A stretch of DNA of 64,000 nucleotides from Phytophthora colocasiae (Eukaryota > Oomycota > Peronosporomycetes > Peronosporales > Peronosporaceae). The position numbers were made by a program, and so were the translations under genes. Below are positions 1 to 11,386 of this stretch, piece after piece (the first letter of the stretch is position 1; the number at the start of each line of letters is the position of its first letter). The notes beneath the pieces are model-generated. The model was not told where the DNA came from, made no database searches, and saw nothing but the letters and a program-made list of their open reading frames with translations. The stretch is taken from NCBI GenBank assembly GCA_018806915.1, contig JAGKQI010000091.1, forward strand, positions 806,001 to 870,000. Reading direction: 5' to 3'.

Positions 1-745
1 GAGGAATCGTCGATGCTGTCCCAGTCTCCGATCGATATCATCGAGGACCCCGAAACGGAGGTGGTGACGCTCAGTTCGGATGAGACGGCGCTACAGTTGG
101 GGTCGGCGCAAGCTGAGATTCAACTGGTGCATGGAGGTGCTAATTTCCAAGTTAACTGGAGCGACCACGAGCAGAACGTCCTCACTCTGAACGGCAAGAA
201 ATACTACACGGTGCAGTTCCATTTCCACGCCCCCAGTACGTAATTTCCTTACTACTTGTCATAAATTAGTTTTTGTTAACGTTGCTTTCTGTACAGGCGA
301 ACACACAGTGAATGGCAAGGCCAGAGCTATGGAGCTGCACTTGTTTCACCAAGCAGAAGACGGCACTTTGGCTGTGGTGGGGGTCTTCTTCACTGAGGGC
401 AAGGAGAACGCCTTCCTGGCTCAATTCTGGGACGAGATCTGCACCCTAAAACCCGAGAAGCACGACCACGTTGCACTGGGTAAAGTTGACGGTGGAGAGG
501 AACTCAACAATCTGTTGCAAGGCCAGATCTTCCGCTACAAGGGCTCACTCACTACTCCGCCATACTCGGAAGGAGTTGAGTGGGTTGTCGTGAGTGAAAT
601 GCTGGAGGCTTCGGCCGAGCAGCTTCAACTGTACCAGAACTTCCTTCCGCGTCCGAACGCCCGTGATGCGCAGAAGCTTAACAACCGCAAGGTAAAGCTG
701 TGCCAGTGCTCCAACATCACCAAAGTCACTCCCTTCGGTGCCTAA
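1..745 (+). CDS. Alpha-class carbonic anhydrase, 5' partial
   Basis: Reversible hydration of CO2 to bicarbonate by a zinc enzyme of the eukaryotic-type alpha family. The reading frame is already open at base 1, so the start and any signal peptide lie upstream. Two exons are seen: 1-235 and 297-745, with a 61-bp intron (donor GTACGT, acceptor TACAG) that splits a serine codon; splicing restores the HFHAPSEH motif that supplies two of the three zinc histidines. The third is in ELHLFH just after the intron. The SLTTPPYSEGVEW block is the conserved floor of the active site. The gene ends about 100 bp from the end of a convergent minus-strand gene. Family assignment is firm; location in the cell (many oomycete alpha enzymes are secreted) cannot be read because the N terminus is missing. 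Confidence 0.93.
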
Positions 746-841
746 GAAGCACGTAGTTGTTAATCGTCCTGAGACCGTACCAACCAAGACGGGGTCGCTA
801 ATATTTGAGAATTCATGTACACCTTTATTCATCCTAAGTTA

Positions 842-1494
842 CTATACCATCAGGATTTTACGCTTGGATCGCCGGTCGCTCACCATCGCCCTGAAGATCT
901 GTGCCAGGTCTTTCATCTCGTCGTGGTCGGCACGAACACGATATTCGTCTGCCTCAATCGTGTCGTTGCAAGAGCTCAGCGGGTGAATTTTCACGGTCGC
1001 GATCGGCATTTCCGGCGACAAGCGACCAATTCCTGGCCTTCGTGTTGATTGAGTCGGTTTGGAGGCCATCGTCCCCATTGTAGTCCAGCAAAAAGAGCAA
1101 CTCGTAGTACGGAGAAGCTGGGTTAAGCAGAAATGAAGAGATCACTTACTTGCTGTGGCGACAACGATACATGGAGGTATTCGGATCAGCATATTGAGAG
1201 TGACAACGTCGTCATGGGTTTTAGTCTCACACAAGTTTCCACTTGATGATCCGGACGTCGGTCGCCTCTGTAGAAACATTTCCAAAGCTCCACGACACTG
1301 AAAGCTGTTACGCAGAGCTGGATGTTGGGGAAAAGCTGCAAACGTTGTAGCTTTGCAGCAAAGCTTACGGCTTCAAGGTGGTTTCACCGTGTTTGGTTGA
1401 AGAGCACAATCCCCAGGATGTAGTTGCCCGCCTCAGCTCTTGAATTGTCATTGTTGAGTCTACAACAAGGTCCTTCTACTGAGCTATCGTCCAT
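842..1494 (-). CDS. Unidentified gene, exon structure unresolved
   Basis: Not recognised. On the minus strand a coding-like stretch begins at an ATG at 1494 and another ends at the TAG at 842. In between, the open frame changes at least twice, so this is either a gene with short introns (a GTAAGT donor lies near 1155) or a decaying gene. The last about 60 residues (ending SKRKILMV) are hydrophilic, rich in acidic and basic residues, and look like a real C terminus. No domain, signal peptide or membrane segment is visible. It would be convergent with the carbonic anhydrase gene. Overlapping plus-strand frames look less protein-like. Transcript data would settle the exons. Confidence 0.35.
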
Positions 1495-1679
1495 TGCTTG
1501 TTAATGGTAAGATCTAAAGTGAAGAGGCACAAGATCAACACCCGCCGTTCATATCTACAAAACGAGCGGTGGAGGCTTAACCTTGTCAAGAGTCTCTTTA
1601 GCCCTCGAATGGATATGCACTAGCCATTCCAAGGCTTCGATTCATCTTCGATCTTGCAGCGCGAGTGGAGGATTCCAGA

Positions 1680-2579
1680 ATGGGCGGAGTCAAGCTAGCT
1701 TTATTGGGTACTCTGGTGTCTGTGGCCACTGTACATGCATTTCCGTGGTGGGGGGACATCGGAACTGCCCATGGAGTGAGGGCTGAGCCGATATCGTTGG
1801 CTCAGCTAGGACGCCGCGATACAGAAAGTGACCAAACCAAGGGGTTGCAGTGGCGTTCCCTAGCGCAAAATGACGACACTGGCGATGATAAACTACGCCT
1901 TCGCTCCCGTAAATTACCACCATACGATGTTCTGGACGCGAATGAGGACGGAGCTATCACTGATGATGAATGGACTGGATACGTTAAAAAACTACTGAAC
2001 AAGGCTGTTCGGATCATCAAGCAAGGATCCGATACGGTAGCCACCGACTTCCTGCTGGATATCGCTAAGTTCCATTATGACAACTTGAATGACTGCATCC
2101 TGTCGGAGATTGTCTCGGTACGTTGTCGCTTGTGCTGTACGAAAAGTTTCAGGATTTAACCAGGCTTTGGTTTAGTAGCTGGGTAGTGTGGACTTCAATG
2201 AGATCGCTTTGGAGCTCCAGCATCGCTGCTACATCAAGTTCCGCTACTCGTTGTACGCAGGACCAGCGCCGTTTGAGCTCGTGTCCAATTCTGCTTCGAC
2301 GGTGCAGGCTCATGAGCTGGACACTTGGTTCACGATGCAACTGGACATTGCTCGCCATGATATGGAGCAAAACCGAATCTACAAGATGAACTCAGACGAT
2401 GAACTGCATCTGGAGCAACTTGTAGCTTGTGCGCACGACAAGCTCGTTCCTTGGGTAAGTTTCAGTTGAAACTATGGGTTTGTAGAAAATTGACTGACTC
2501 TGCGGCCTTGTAGGATGAAATGGAGTTGAACCGTGATGAATACTACGCCGCGCTTGATGAGATCGTTAAATGCGCCTAA
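1680..2579 (+). CDS. Secreted EF-hand protein, oomycete hypothetical
   Basis: Predicted 259-residue protein from three exons: 1680-2117, 2179-2454 and 2514-2579, all introns in phase 0 (61 and 59 bp, donors GTACGT and GTAAGT). The first in-frame ATG at 1680 begins a typical signal peptide (about residues 1-20, ending VHA), so secretion is likely. Residues 86-97 form a good 12-residue EF-hand calcium loop (D-x-N-x-D-G-x-I-x-x-x-E). A second, degenerate loop may lie near the C terminus, rebuilt across the last splice site (DEMELNRDEY). Cysteines are few and no enzymatic motif is seen. There is no RXLR motif. Function beyond calcium binding is unknown; a role outside the cell or in the cell wall is only an inference from the signal peptide. 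Confidence 0.75.
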
Positions 2580-2894
2580 GTCAAGGCAAAAGCAGTGCTC
2601 AATCATGAAGAGATCCAACGACACTGTAGGATAGGCTTCAATACTGCGTTTTTACATTAGCCACACGGGAAAATAGGATTAAGAGCGCTGCATACTGTAA
2701 ATCAAACTCGTACCTTCATGTTGAGGCCAGTGATCATGTTGCTAAACATGCCGAGGAACAAGGTCGGTGGTAGCTGTTTCATGGTCCATTATTGTTGGTG
2801 AGTTAGCATCTCTGCTCTTGTATCCTATCCAGTTCTTGTCTTGGGGTTTCTTTTTGCCATGCAGTTCTTCAAAAATCAATCAACTGCAGTTCGC
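2580..2894. other. Convergent intergenic gap
   Basis: About 315 bp separate the stop codons of the EF-hand gene (plus strand) and the LSM14 gene (minus strand). It should hold both 3' untranslated regions. No ORF, repeat or structured RNA was recognised. Confidence 0.6.
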
Positions 2895-3962
2895 TCAGGG
2901 GCCAGCAGGTTGCGGTCGGGGGAAACCATTGTTGTTACGTCCTCCACGGCCTCCTCCGTTGCCACGACCTCCGTTCCAGTTGCCGTTGCGGTATCCTCCA
3001 CGTCGTCCTCGCCCGCGTCCACGGAAGTTGCGTCGGTTGTTGAGTCCTACAGCGCCAAACGTCTCGGTATTGAGCTTCCTCTCCTCAGCTCCACTCATCC
3101 TGGAGCGTTGGCCTTCCAATCGATCCAGAGCGTCGCAAGAGATGGTATCAAAGAACGAGGACTTCTGGTAGCTGCCTGTAGGCTCCTTCTTGGTCTCTTC
3201 CAGCTTGGAAAACTCCTGCTGCTTGTCAAAATCGCTTAATCCTTCTGCAAAGTTAAACTCGCCAGAAGCAGCATCCGGTCCAGTTCCAGCAGCTTCAGCT
3301 CCTCCAGGAACACGACGCTCCTTACGCTTCAACAAGTGTCCGCCCATTCCAGGGATCGTTCGAGCATTATTGCCCTGCGGCCGTCTCTGAGTCGGTTCCT
3401 GAGTCCGAGGTTGAGCTGATTCCTGACTGCGAGGCTGAGTCTGAGCGCTGGAGACTGATCCAGGGGTCAATAAAGTAGGCTTCGAGCTTGTAGGAGCAGA
3501 GGTAGGGGCTGCCACTGGAGGGGGAGGGCCCGATGGAAGTGGGGGCTGAGCTGGCGGCTGAGGAGGAGCCACAGCCTCAGGAGCAGGAGGTTGAGGCTGA
3601 GGCTGAGGAACTGGAGGCGCAGGCGCCGGTGCAGCCTCACACACGTGAAGATCCTTGATTTCCGAAGCCTTGAAGGTCGCGTATTGCAGCACATGGGGCG
3701 ATGGAGGCACGTGTTCGGGTCGGCGGCCCTCGGTACCGAAAGAACGGACACTCTGCAGTGCGACAGTACTCTGTCTAGTGTCAATATTGAACAAGAAACC
3801 TTCATAACGAATATCCGTCTTGGACACGAGAGAGATACGGGAGCCTATGTACGGGATACCATCGCCCTGGGGCTGCGGGGGCGCCGGAGGAAGCGGGGGT
3901 TGCTGCATGTTCCTGGTAGCAATTGCAATTGGGGGCCAAGGATCGCGTGGTGTGGTTCTCAT
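2895..3962 (-). CDS. LSM14: LSM14/Scd6/RAP55 family mRNP protein
   Basis: Translational repressor and P-body component that links decapping factors to mRNA. Domain order is that of the family: N-terminal divergent LSm domain (about residues 36-110, with [19 protein letters not shown]), a long proline/glutamine-rich linker, FDF motif ([11 protein letters not shown]), FFD box ([14 protein letters not shown]), TFG box ([11 protein letters not shown]) and a C-terminal RGG-rich tail ending near the stop. No intron is needed. Start choice is uncertain: the frame's first ATG is at 3962, but an ATG at 3908 lies just before the proline-rich lead-in to the LSm domain, and the 18 residues between them look unconserved. 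The upstream SCAR/WAVE gene stops only 82 bp away on the same strand, so the promoter is short or overlaps that gene's 3' end. Confidence 0.9.
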   Translation of the reverse strand: MRTTPRDPWPPIAIATRNMQQPPLPPAPPQPQGDGIPYIGSRISLVSKTDIRYEGFLFNIDTRQSTVALQSVRSFGTEGRRPEHVPPSPHVLQYATFKASEIKDLHVCEAAPAPAPPVPQPQPQPPAPEAVAPPQPPAQPPLPSGPPPPVAAPTSAPTSSKPTLLTPGSVSSAQTQPRSQESAQPRTQEPTQRRPQGNNARTIPGMGGHLLKRKERRVPGGAEAAGTGPDAASGEFNFAEGLSDFDKQQEFSKLEETKKEPTGSYQKSSFFDTISCDALDRLEGQRSRMSGAEERKLNTETFGAVGLNNRRNFRGRGRGRRGGYRNGNWNGGRGNGGGRGGRNNNGFPRPQPAGP

Positions 3963-4044
3963 GTACAATTCGTGTGGTAGACGTAAATATAATGTGAGTG
4001 CACATAATCAGAGTGATGGTCAAGTAGTTGAAGTTGAAGTTGAT

Positions 4045-5916
4045 CTACCAATCATCGTCGTCGTTCTTGTTGCTACTGTTGGATTTGTCACTATCCGAGT
4101 CGTAGGCGATCACAGAGCGACGTTCGAGGATTCGAGCGATGGAGTCGGCAAAGGGAGCCCCTGTAGACTGTCGCGTTTGAAGAGGAGGGCGGACGCGAGG
4201 CTCTACAGGACGTAAAGCGCGGCTTTGTTTCTGTAGGATCTGCTGGAGAAGAGCTGTTTGAGGACTGAGCGACTGAGCAGGAGCTTCTTGTTGTAGTTGG
4301 CGATCTTTGGCGCGTCGTAGAGATTTCCCCAGCTGAATTTCTTCTAAAAGATTGCGTGGACTTGGGAGATCGGGCTCTGGAGGGGGTGGAGGGGGTACGA
4401 ACTCTTCAATTGGAGGTGGTGGGGTATTCTCGTCGTCTTCGTCGTAGACATCGTAGTAAGCGTCAGACTTACTTTGCTCATCGAGCTCAGGTGGCGGAGG
4501 AGGAGGGGGTGGAGGTGGAGGGGGTGGTGCCAGGTTGTGTGTAGCTGCGGGGTCGTAGTAGTATGACAATCCGTGATCAGTGAATTCTTCCAGACTTGAA
4601 GAAGGAGGCAGTGGAGGAGGCGGAGGGATTCCGTTCGTGAAATCTTCCTCAAACTGCATCTCCATTGCGACCTCGTCATCATCCATTTCTTGCATGAAGG
4701 CACCACCTAAAGCTGTAGGAGTCGATAAAGATTCAGGAGGGGTCGTGGGAAGTTGGTCAGACTGATAACTTGAATCTTCTGGGGGTGGCGGCGGAGGAGG
4801 AGGTACTTGCTGGTGTTCTTCCTTTTTATCGGGTCGTGGAGGACTTTGCGTGATCGAAACTAGACTCTGATGCGCTTTCTTGCGTAGATCGCGAAGACTG
4901 GGACTCCGACCTGTTTGCTGTTTCATCAGCTCTTTGCCTTCACCAGTGCCGTATATTTCTTTCCATGATCTGATCTTGAGGAATTTGAGCTTCTGCTCCG
5001 GGTCATCACAGCTCGATGTGCTCTTAGTCTCTTCGGTACTTGTCGTTTGTCGGTGTTGGTCCAACTCACGTCGATCTAGAGCTTGCTGCCTCCCTCGACG
5101 GCGCTCTTCCTTGATTTCCAACGCCCGTTGTTGTCTTCCTTCTTCGTTTTTCAGCCATTCCTCCATGAAGAAGCCCGGATTGCTGTACTTCTTCCGCGAA
5201 ATAGACCCAGAATCAGCGTTCTCAGAGTCACCTCGTAGCTCCAATCCGTGATAGGTATCCAACTTGTAAGCAAACCAAAGGCGTTAGATTACACAAACTA
5301 ACAGTGTGAAATGCGTCTTGTACTCACCAGCTCCAGAGGAGGAATACCTTCGCATCGCTCATAAGCAGTGATAATTGCATCAGGTCGGCCAGTTTTGCAA
5401 TTTTCACCAACGGAAGAACTGATCGTCTGCATGACCAGGACACGATCGCTTTCCTCTCTGGATGGAAGCATCATTCCGACTTCAGATCTCCCTCCACTAT
5501 TGTGTCGGCGGAGTTGACAGTCCACCACTTCTGCTAGAACATCGACACGCTGGTGCAGCTTTATCATCCGATCTTGAACTTCTGTCGTCTCATTCTTGAG
5601 TTCTTGGAGAATATCTAAAGCGTAAGAAGCGACACTTGCTAGAGTACAAGTGGATGATTAATCACAGATTGCTCAGGACAGGTAAGTACACTGAACAAAC
5701 CAATTTGCCCCAGAACTCCCGTTATACTAACACAAAAACAACTCTTCGTCAACTTTACAGTAAATGCAGGTAAGATGTGGCTCTATTGTTCTACCTGGTG
5801 GCTCGAGCTTGTCGTAGAATGTCTTCATGTGGTCTTGCTCGTCCTTGGAAGCCTGTCAACTCATAACCAGCAGACTCACCCTGTCCTTTGATGGACGGCA
5901 CCACCCGCGTGATCAT
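4045..5916 (-). CDS. SCAR: SCAR/WAVE actin-nucleation promoting factor
   Basis: Activates the Arp2/3 complex as part of the WAVE regulatory complex at the cell cortex. Four exons can be joined: 5916-5795, 5726-5701, 5638-5328 and 5262-4045, giving 558 residues; all splice sites are GT-AG and introns are 62-68 bp. The N-terminal SCAR homology domain spans about residues 1-190 (helices around ITGVLGQIASVASYALDIL, then MIKLHQRVDVL, then PPLELLDTYHG and the NPGFFMEEW block). It is followed by polyproline runs, a WH2 actin-binding motif (about 457-473, LLEEIQLGKSLRR), a central helix (522-536) and the acidic tail DDDDW. This VCA order is diagnostic. A 27-nt GT...AG stretch in exon 1 is in frame and open, and too short to be an intron, so it was kept as coding. 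Confidence 0.9.
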
Positions 5917-6009
5917 AGCAGTGAAAATATGGAGAGCCGCGTCTCTTTAGTAAGATATCTACTGCGAATTCGAGTGTATATTTGCTAGGTTGTAGCAAGG
6001 AAACCTACT

Positions 6010-6916
6010 CTACATGACGGTAAGATCGTCATCGAAGTAGATGTGGAGCGTGGGTTTGAACTGCTGCTCGTCCATATCAAATCTCTCAAAAGTTGTAGAT
6101 TCGTCTGGAATCCCGTTCTCATCCAGTGTGCGTTGCATGTTTAAAGGCACAAACTCGTCGTCTTCCAGACGTTTCCACGTGTAGCTGCCAGCATGGGCGT
6201 TTATGCGCAGATAACGCGTCTGGATTTCGGCTAGAGTTTCTTCACAACACACTTCGAGGGCGTGATGCTGTTGCGTCAGAACGTTGACGACCTCAAGCCA
6301 ACGGGACTTCTTGGTAAGACGCCCAACGACGTACTTTGGGTCACGCCACCAAGGCAACAGGTCGGCTGTGCGCCAATTAGCGGTAGGATCCGGTGGAGAC
6401 ACATGCAGAAAGTGTCCGTACGGCACAAAGGGCACAGACAAGTTTCGTTCTGCATCTACGTGGTATTTCACCTGTAAAAAAAAACATGAGCATGTTACAG
6501 TTAGAACCCTACTGATCTTTTTGCTGGCTTGAGGCTACTTACATCCTCCGTGTCTGGGTCAAACCAGTGAGAAATGTCTTCACCTGCGTGGTGAATTAGA
6601 GGTTGAACTAGGACTCCTTCACAACAAAATAAACAGTAAGTTTTAAAGGTTTGTGGGGGAATTTGGTGGTGAGACGTACCTGGATGTTCCTCTACAAGTA
6701 GAGAAATATCCAGGACACGGTGGTTAACAGATACCCAACAATCCTACACGAAGCAAATGTTAGGTGTGGCTTTAGATTCAGATCTAGAGTTTGGAAGATC
6801 TAGAGTTAGGAAAGCCGTACCTGTGGTAAATTGTGAGTTGCTACTTCACGCGGCGTGAAGAATCGAGGCCGCATGGAATGCTTCACATCCGAATCGCTAT
6901 GCTTCGTCTCCGTCAT
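6010..6916 (-). CDS. CYB5D1: CYB5D1-like cytochrome b5 domain axonemal protein
   Basis: Homologue of cytochrome b5 domain-containing protein 1, known in animals and green algae as an axonemal protein linked to radial spokes and ciliary beating. Four exons: 6916-6821, 6743-6680, 6616-6543 and 6471-6010, joined by GT-AG introns of 63-77 bp, give 231 residues, close to the about 228 of the human protein. The N-terminal cytochrome b5-like fold has the EEHPG heme-region turn and HHAGEDISHWFDPDTEDV. The C-terminal half keeps family blocks such as VCCEETLAEIQTRYL, NAHAGSYTWK, NGIPDE and the end IYFDDDLTVM. The ATG at 6916 was chosen because the frame upstream is not conserved. Supports a flagellated zoospore stage. 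It is 93 bp from the SCAR start on the same strand. Confidence 0.92.
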
Positions 6917-7028
6917 GATCGTTGAGTACGTGTGCAAAGTCTTAAGCTATTTATGAGAGAATCAAGAAAAACGACCCAAGTTCCAAGCTGTATGTTTTGT
7001 GGTAATCGATATTCAGTTTTGTTGGAGT

Positions 7029-8708
7029 CTACGAACTCTGAACCATGAAATCCGCACCTAATACAACAAGCAAACCTCTCATCAGATCAACCACCCTAAA
7101 AAGCATCTTTACTTTACGTACCATAATGAACCAGTGTGATATGCAAAATCGAAATTGTCCACAAGAAAAGGTGGCCTTGAATAGCTAGAGCTTGTGACTC
7201 CAATACGAACGCCAACTGGTACACTGGTGAAAATCCAAACTTACGCTTTAAGAAGAAGAGAAGAGCAACGAACGATATCCCTTCTAAGGACGCGTAAATA
7301 AGTATATTCGCCACTGTATTCTTGAGTTTGCTTGCTGTCATCGTGGCTGTGTGTGGGTAGTATGCCGCGACATCCAAATGGAAAAGTATCCACAGGTATA
7401 AAGCGTACAGCATCGGAACCATAAACTCAATGTACTCTGCCAGAAGAACGTATTCCGAGTGAAAAAGTGCTTGGAACGCTTCACGTACAAATACAACATT
7501 AGGATGAGACCGATCTGTGGTTGAAGAAGACCATCGCACCAAACTGGTCTTCACTGGAGCAATTTGGCTTGGTTTTACCAGTATGGGGCCACTTTGTAAC
7601 CAATTTTTGGTCGTGTTTTTCTTCTCCCATTTTGCAGTATCGTTCATAATCAGTTCATCCATAAGTATTTTGCTTTCAGCCGAAAGCGGTAACGAGAACG
7701 GAGCGTGAAGCCGAATGCGTCGATCCCGGCAGTAAGACGAATCTCTTTTAAACTCTGTCCGGATAAACGTCGGTAAATCTCGAACGTAATGCTTTACAAC
7801 CGTTTGTTGCTTTGTTTGGACACTATTTGAGCGATGGAAAATAGCCCGAAGTGCCAACACAACGTGGAATCCGTCTAATATCATGATGATCAACGTTGTG
7901 GTCATCGATTTGGAGTGCTGCATGCAAATGGCATGTTGAAGAGATCCACCGAGAAAACCAGCACAGGTCCGACATACTCATGAAAACTTTGGGCTGAATT
8001 GGCAATGTTCTGTTTGGTTAAAAACTTGATCAAAGGCATTACCAGAACGAAAAATGGTTGGTAATTTCCAGAAAGGTGGTTGAAAACAGCACTAAAAACC
8101 GGGTAAAGCACCGCAACGCCGCTTTGACTAGCCATAATAAGCAGCTCAGACTTAATCTGCTGCCTTAAAACAGGGCATGAGATTAACACTCGCGGGCCGA
8201 TGACTAAAATCATGCCGATCATGAAAAACAACACGTAAAAATTGAGCATGATCACGTATCCACCAGGAATTGGGAATTTCCAAGTCGCTGCCACTGTCAT
8301 TGTGACCAAAACACTGCACATTGCCGTGCCAAAAGCGATAACAGAAGCTCCAATCTTTGAAAGAGCTCCTGGTAAAATTACAGCTCTCACTTGTAGCGCC
8401 ACCCCAATAGCTTCAGCGAAAATTGCCAACAGAAGACGGATCCACACGGTATAGTTCGCTTTCCAGCCTTCTGACGGTGGACGAAGCGGTATACAGTCAA
8501 TAGCCAATGCAACGAACAAGGCTGGAAGAAGAGAGATCATACACACCAGGAAAGCACGTGTCAATGATGTCCGCTCGTAGTAGTCTCGAAAAGCGAGAAG
8601 CCTCTCTACGGAGTACTCACTTCTGTGGCCAATTTGACTACGATGCCATAGTGACGTCAATTTGTGTTTTGCAGTAGTCAAGAAGGTATGTATTGTTCCC
8701 TGTGGCAT
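7029..8708 (-). pseudogene. Multi-pass membrane protein, oomycete family, frameshifted
   Basis: Unrecognised large membrane protein with about nine hydrophobic helices spread over two overlapping frames (8708-7902 and 7923-7114). Aligning it with the decayed paralogue at 11835-12545 shows why: between TTCAAC and TGCATGCA this copy has 8 bases where the paralogue has 18, so a 10-base deletion near 7925-7935 broke the frame inside a helix that follows DLFN. A last exon is likely: donor GTACGT at 7121 and acceptor TTAG at 7058 (64-bp intron) lead to a short C terminus ending at 7029. The start is the first ATG of the frame, 8708; upstream there is only a GTG. Without the paralogue the break could be mistaken for two genes. 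Could still be a sequencing error. Confidence 0.65.
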
Positions 8709-9161
8709 TTTCGCTGGTGTTGTCAGGAAATGAAACACATTTGGGTAAACCTAGCTGAAATTAGATTTGAAGTTATGCAATTTGAATATTAAAGTCGACC
8801 CCTGTGTGATCAGAGCAAGGATGTTAAACAAAATCTCAGTAATCAAGACGATCTGGATGTACGTACCAGGGATAGGAAAAATACAATATCATACGGATTG
8901 GAGGCCTTCATCCAAGCCAATAAATAATTGAGTTATTGCCACATTTTTCGACAATAGAGGCTTTTAGCAAATTAGTTTGGTTTCTAATTTTCAAACGAAA
9001 GTTCGGTTGCTCAAAATAGGTTGAATGCGCCTTTAGCATCAAACCGAAATGTGGACAGCACCATGTGGTAGTCAAGGTCAGTTTTGAGGACGAATCCACT
9101 TAAGAATAGCACAAACAAACTCGCAGGTACGAGCTCAGAAAGAAAGCTGCCGCCTAATCTA

Positions 9162-9945
9162 ATGGTATTCCGATTCTCGAATGACCAGGATAAAGAGTTG
9201 CTGCGGGAGCTCATACGCCTCAAGCCTTTTGCAGCGGTCCGTGGTACGACACTCCGCGTATGGAGCGATGTTGCAGCTTCACTCTCATCTGCCTTTGGTG
9301 TGGAGGTCAACGTAAAGCAGATTCGTGATCGGCTCACGCTTTTGAAGCAAATATTCAAGGATTCCGAAGCCGCTTCTGCTCGAGGCAGCGGGATTGAGGA
9401 GTCGGTTGATGCTGTTAACATCCAAAGCCACTACGATGAGCGCGAAGGGCTTGTACGGGAGTATGTGGCGCTGGAAGACCACTTCAAGTCAAAGAAAAAA
9501 AATCAAGAACAAAAAACAACAAAAGGATGAACAATTAGCCATGTGCGCTGAAGAAATAGTTCGAGAAAGCGCCCGTCGCCGGGCACTTCGTACAAAATCT
9601 GACTCCGATGATTCTGTTAGTGATTGTAGTGATCCAGACAGCAGTGTTTCTCGTAGTTCAACAGTATCAGGTGCATCATCACGAACACCACGATCGACAC
9701 CAAAACGGGTGAACGCATTTCAACAGGAGATAAAACGGCAAGAAAAACGTCAGCGACAAGAGTTCGAGCTGAAGGAACAGGAGCTCCGTCAATCACAGCT
9801 GCAATTTGAACAACGACTCATTTTTGAAAAAGAAAGAGATGACCAACACCTTCGTTTTCAAGAGCGTCTACAGAAAAGCAATCAAGACCTCATCATTGAG
9901 TGTGCCAAGATTTTTAGTGCAGCAATCTCTCGGAAAGACAATTAA
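9162..9945 (+). pseudogene. Harbinger SANT/Myb-like accessory protein, one frameshift
   Basis: The N-terminal part (from ATG 9162) is a trihelix/SANT-like DNA-binding domain, with FSNDQDKELLRELI, a tryptophan in VWSDVA and the KQIRDRLTLLKQIF helix. In Harbinger elements this protein helps bring the transposase into the nucleus and to the element ends. The first frame stops at 9530, but a second frame continues the protein through a serine-rich stretch and a long charged coiled coil (QEIKRQEKRQRQEFELKEQEL) to 9945. The switch lies at an A8 run (9495-9502), so one base was lost or gained there. Slippage at a homopolymer, a sequencing error or, less likely, programmed frameshifting could explain it. 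Confidence 0.8.
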
Positions 9946-9961
9946 AATGAATAAAATCTGC

Positions 9962-11283
9962 CTAATTGCTGTTTGTCCTCAAATATTCTCTGATATCTGG
10001 TGGTTTGACCCTGAAGTAGTCGCTTGCAGTATTCCCACCACGAGTGCATGTTATGCAATTGGTCATTAAGATACCAACGCGATACATTTGTCCAACAGGT
10101 TGTGTACCGACACGAAGATTCGACTTGACGTCAAGTGTTCTCCAATAGTTCACCACTTGAGCGTAAGACCACTCGACAGACACTCTGACCTTGCTCATCT
10201 TGCTGTTAATATCCTTTTGCGCCTCGGTAAGGTTTCCAACTGCGCCTTCAAATGGGCTCAGCATCACATCGTCCCGGCCATAAGCACAGTCACCAAAAAT
10301 TCTGTAGTCGGCAAAACGAAAATCGCTACGAACTTGGTCTGCAAGGCCGGATTCGGTAAACATCTTAATGTCGTGGTTGCGCCCAGGAAATGGCCCGAAT
10401 AGATGGATAATAAGTCCATCAGGGTGACTAGAGTCTGAAATTTGAGGCCATGCTTGCGCTTGTGACCATTATAAACTGATTGCTGTGTCAACATCTTTCC
10501 AGATCCCTTTTTCCTTGGCTGCGGACGGCAAATACCTCTAACAGTCCCATCAATAAAGCTCCAAATGTTTGTGTATGGCGATCCGGCTTCAAAGATTGCA
10601 TTTGCGTACACACAAAGTCGTGTAGCTGCGATGTGACCGCCAAATGCTAGTAGCTTCTTATACTTGACATCGAGAAAATTCAACGTGTGCAAGAAAATGT
10701 TAGATATCCCGCTCTCAGAGCGACCGAAGTAGTCTTGTAGCTCGGTTCCACGTACAGGAGCAGCCAGCCTATACAGTAAAATGCAAAGAGCTTCGATTGC
10801 TGATGCTTTTGTTCTCTCTCTCGTTATAGTTTCAGTCAAACCCATTAAATCAATGAGCATGACTAGTTCTGCTTTGGAAAACCTGAATCGTATGAGAGAT
10901 TCATCCTCTGACACACTGTTGAAATTGAAAGGCACACGTCGGGTAGTCACCGGTTTCGCCATTGTAGCCAACTCTGAAAAGAAAACGGCAGCTTCCAGAG
11001 TATTACCAGTCTCACGGGCTTGAAGCAAGCGCTGATACATGTACGCTGAACGATGATGACGAGGCACTCCCCGCACAGCAGTCCTCACAAACCACTTCAT
11101 GTCACTGTCGAGAGCGTATGCCGTAGCTTCATTGTCAGTTATGACAGCATCTTCCCTTGGGTCCGGCGCTTCTCTAGGATCCATGGCAGGTGCCGCCGAT
11201 TTAGCTGTGAACGGTCGCAAATTAGGTTCTTGATATAAACCGTAATAATTAGCAATAGAACAGTAACCGTCCGGTTTGGACAT
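9962..11283 (-). pseudogene. Harbinger DDE transposase, one frameshift
   Basis: DDE_Tnp_4-type transposase that cuts and pastes the surrounding element. From ATG 11283 the first frame holds a helical N-terminal domain and the catalytic block with FIDGTVRGICRP and QQSVYNGHKRKHGLKFQ. Near 10420 the frame changes by one base; the continuation in the next frame restores the expected PDG...GPFPGRNHD region, GDCAYG and the final VEWSYAQVVNYW helix with the last acidic residue. The gene ends at 9962, 16 bp from the end of the convergent SANT gene. A single-base deletion is the simplest reading. Confidence 0.85.
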
Positions 11284-11386
11284 GTTGATTCGGTTTAACT
11301 TTCCTGTTGAGACCAGTGAATAGGGCAAGAATGCATATGATCAAACCGGAAAAACACAAATTTCGGATTTGCTAAAAGCCTCTAAT

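Larger units (their letters stand above)
8953..11386. mobile_element. PIF/Harbinger DNA transposon with TIRs and 3-bp TSD
   Basis: A complete element, 8956-11383 (2,428 bp). It is bounded by perfect 17-bp terminal inverted repeats (AGAGGCTTTTAGCAAAT at the left, its complement at 11367-11383) and flanked by the 3-bp duplication AAT (8953-8955 and 11384-11386). A 3-bp target duplication is the hallmark of PIF/Harbinger. It holds two convergent genes, a SANT/Myb-like protein and a DDE transposase, the usual two-gene set. Each has one frameshift, so this copy is probably not autonomous. It sits between two same-strand copies of the membrane protein family. Confidence 0.92.

Noticed and set aside
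4344..4706. Histidine/leucine-rich minus-strand ORF in the SCAR region.
   Set aside because: Out-of-frame reading of the polyproline codons.
5853..5879. A GTGAGT...ACAG stretch that looks like an intron in SCAR exon 1.
   Set aside because: It is 27 nt, too short, and reading through it keeps the frame open.
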